Source: Burkholderiaceae bacterium (GTDB lineage Bacteria > Pseudomonadota > Gammaproteobacteria > Burkholderiales > Burkholderiaceae_C). Taken from it: DNA of 6,676 nucleotides. A program made the translations under genes and the position numbers. Each line of letters begins with the position of its first letter. The stretch's first letter is position 1. Below are positions 6,048-6,676 of the stretch, piece by piece. Under the pieces are notes generated by a model, which was given only the letters and a program-made list of their open reading frames with translations, made no database searches and had not been told where the DNA came from. The DNA is taken from contig JAOTTZ010000104.1 of the NCBI GenBank assembly GCA_029864165.1, positions 1-6,676 on the forward strand, given 5' to 3'.

Positions 6048-6071
6048 CTTAACGCCGCTAGCACCCGATAA
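6045..6071 (+). promoter_or_regulatory. Candidate sigma-28 promoter for cheYZ
   Basis: CCCGATAA (6064-6071) matches the sigma-28 -10 consensus GCCGATAA at seven of eight positions. Exactly 11 bases upstream, TAACTTAA (6045-6052) is a poor -35 (four of eight), overlapping the motB stop codon. The predicted start near 6078 would give a leader of about 28 bases. It would let cheYZ be expressed independently of, or in addition to, read-through from motAB. The -10 is convincing and the -35 is not. Confidence 0.5.
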
Positions 6072-6081
6072 CGCCGGTAGC
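6051..6081 (+). repeat. 12-base direct repeat flanking the cheY promoter -10
   Basis: AACGCCGCTAGC (6051-6062) recurs as AACGCCGGTAGC (6070-6081), eleven of twelve identical, with a 19-base period and a 7-base spacer. The -10 element CCCGATAA lies across the spacer and the start of the second copy. It may be a slippage duplication or a two-site operator. Confidence 0.6.
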
Positions 6082-6105
6082 GAACTCACTTGATAGAGGC
6101 ATGCA

Positions 6106-6504
6106 ATGAGTATCTCCACGGATATGAAGTTTCTGATCGTCGACGATTTTTCGACCATGCGGCGCATCGTGCGCGGCCTTCTCAAAGAGATGGGTTGCAA
6201 CAACGCCGACGAGGCCGAGGATGGCGCTATCGCCTTGAGCATGTTGAAAAACTCAAAGTTTGATTTTGTCGTCAGCGATATCAACATGCCCAACATGAAC
6301 GGCTTTGATCTGCTCAAGGCCGTGAAAGCTGACGACAGCCTGAAGCATCTGCCTGTGCTGATGGTTACGGCCGAGGCACGCAAGGAGGACATTGTGCTCG
6401 CCGCGCAGGAAGGCGCAGCCGGCTATATCGTCAAGCCCTTCACCAAGGCCACCCTGGAAGAGAAGGTTCAAAAGATCATGCAAAAGCTCGCGGCTACGGC
6501 GTGA
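6106..6504 (+). CDS. cheY: Chemotaxis response regulator CheY
   Basis: A 132-residue single receiver domain. When phosphorylated by CheA it binds FliM at the flagellar switch and changes rotation direction. All active-site residues are present: the acidic pair Asp13-Asp14 (VDDFSTMRR), the phosphoacceptor Asp58 (SDINMPN), Thr88 (VTAEA), Tyr107 and Lys110 (VKPF). The sequence from [16 protein letters not shown] to the end is very close to E. coli CheY, but Ile59 replaces the Trp58 that follows the phosphorylated Asp there. AGAGG (6095-6099) six bases upstream sets the start; the ATG at 6101 is out of frame. The gene is 58 bases after motB and 19 before cheZ. No cheA, cheW, cheR or cheB lies between motB and cheY, so the rest of the chemotaxis pathway must be encoded elsewhere. 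Confidence 0.98.
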   Translation: MSISTDMKFLIVDDFSTMRRIVRGLLKEMGCNNADEAEDGAIALSMLKNSKFDFVVSDINMPNMNGFDLLKAVKADDSLKHLPVLMVTAEARKEDIVLAAQEGAAGYIVKPFTKATLEEKVQKIMQKLAATA

Positions 6505-6523
6505 GAAACAAGAGGGGCCCAAT

Positions 6524-6676
6524 ATGAAAATGGATGGCGTGGCCGCACTAGCCCCGGAGGAGGTGGTTCACGCCTCGCAAGTGGTGTTTCAACAGCTTGG
6601 CGTGATTACGCGCCAATTGCACGATACCTTGCAGCAGCTTGGGGTCATGCCAAGGCTGCAACATGTCGCACAGAAT
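6524..6676 (+). CDS. cheZ: CheY-phosphate phosphatase CheZ (3'-truncated by window edge)
   Basis: The first 51 residues of a protein starting at ATG 6524, with AGAGGGG (6511-6517) six bases upstream. The visible segment includes VFQQLGVITRQLHDTLQQLGV, which resembles the helix near the start of CheZ (ITRQLHDTL and similar). CheZ dephosphorylates CheY-P to end the chemotactic signal. Its position 19 bases after cheY supports the call, as cheYZ pairs are standard in beta- and gamma-proteobacteria. The catalytic Asp-Gln region and the C-terminal CheY-binding peptide lie beyond the window, so they cannot be checked. A second in-frame ATG at 6530 is a possible alternative start. Confidence 0.88.
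   Translation, partial: MKMDGVAALAPEEVVHASQVVFQQLGVITRQLHDTLQQLGVMPRLQHVAQN

Overview
The window is a stretch of a Gram-negative, flagellated chromosome. It is most likely from Burkholderiales, and I favour a Comamonadaceae-like member. This rests on the lipoyl-domain-fused dihydrolipoyl dehydrogenase after aceF, the flhDC master regulator followed by motAB and cheYZ, and the fairly high GC with beta-proteobacterial protein signatures. The taxon is inferred from gene content and was not tested by a search. All recognised genes lie on the + strand.

Region 1 (1-2620) is the end of a pyruvate dehydrogenase operon. It holds the C-terminal catalytic half of the E2 acetyltransferase (aceF, cut by the window edge) and, 34 bases later, a complete E3 (lpdA) with its own N-terminal lipoyl domain. 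Region 2 (2621-3807) is the flagellar master operon flhD-flhC. It has a leader with a candidate promoter and a small perfect hairpin, and an unusually long 121-base flhD-flhC gap carrying a perfect 10-11 bp hairpin just upstream of the flhC Shine-Dalgarno sequence. Region 3 (3808-4232) is a 425-base stretch without a recognised gene. It contains a tandem pair of hairpins ending in a strong intrinsic terminator, an exposed anti-Shine-Dalgarno-like stretch, a larger imperfect palindrome, and a well-spaced sigma-28 (FliA) promoter for motA. Region 4 (4233-6676) is motA-motB (the flagellar stator) and then cheY and the start of cheZ (the chemotaxis output). A second sigma-28-like promoter and a 12-bp direct repeat sit in the motB-cheY gap.

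The flagellar part reads as the normal hierarchy: FlhD4C2 switches on class II genes including fliA, and FliA then transcribes motAB and probably cheYZ. I see no mobile element, CRISPR array, tRNA or rRNA. The protein-coding content is conventional. The least explained DNA is the flhC-motA intergenic region, where a possible small RNA or untranslated-region regulator, or alternatively a decayed minus-strand gene, deserves a look.
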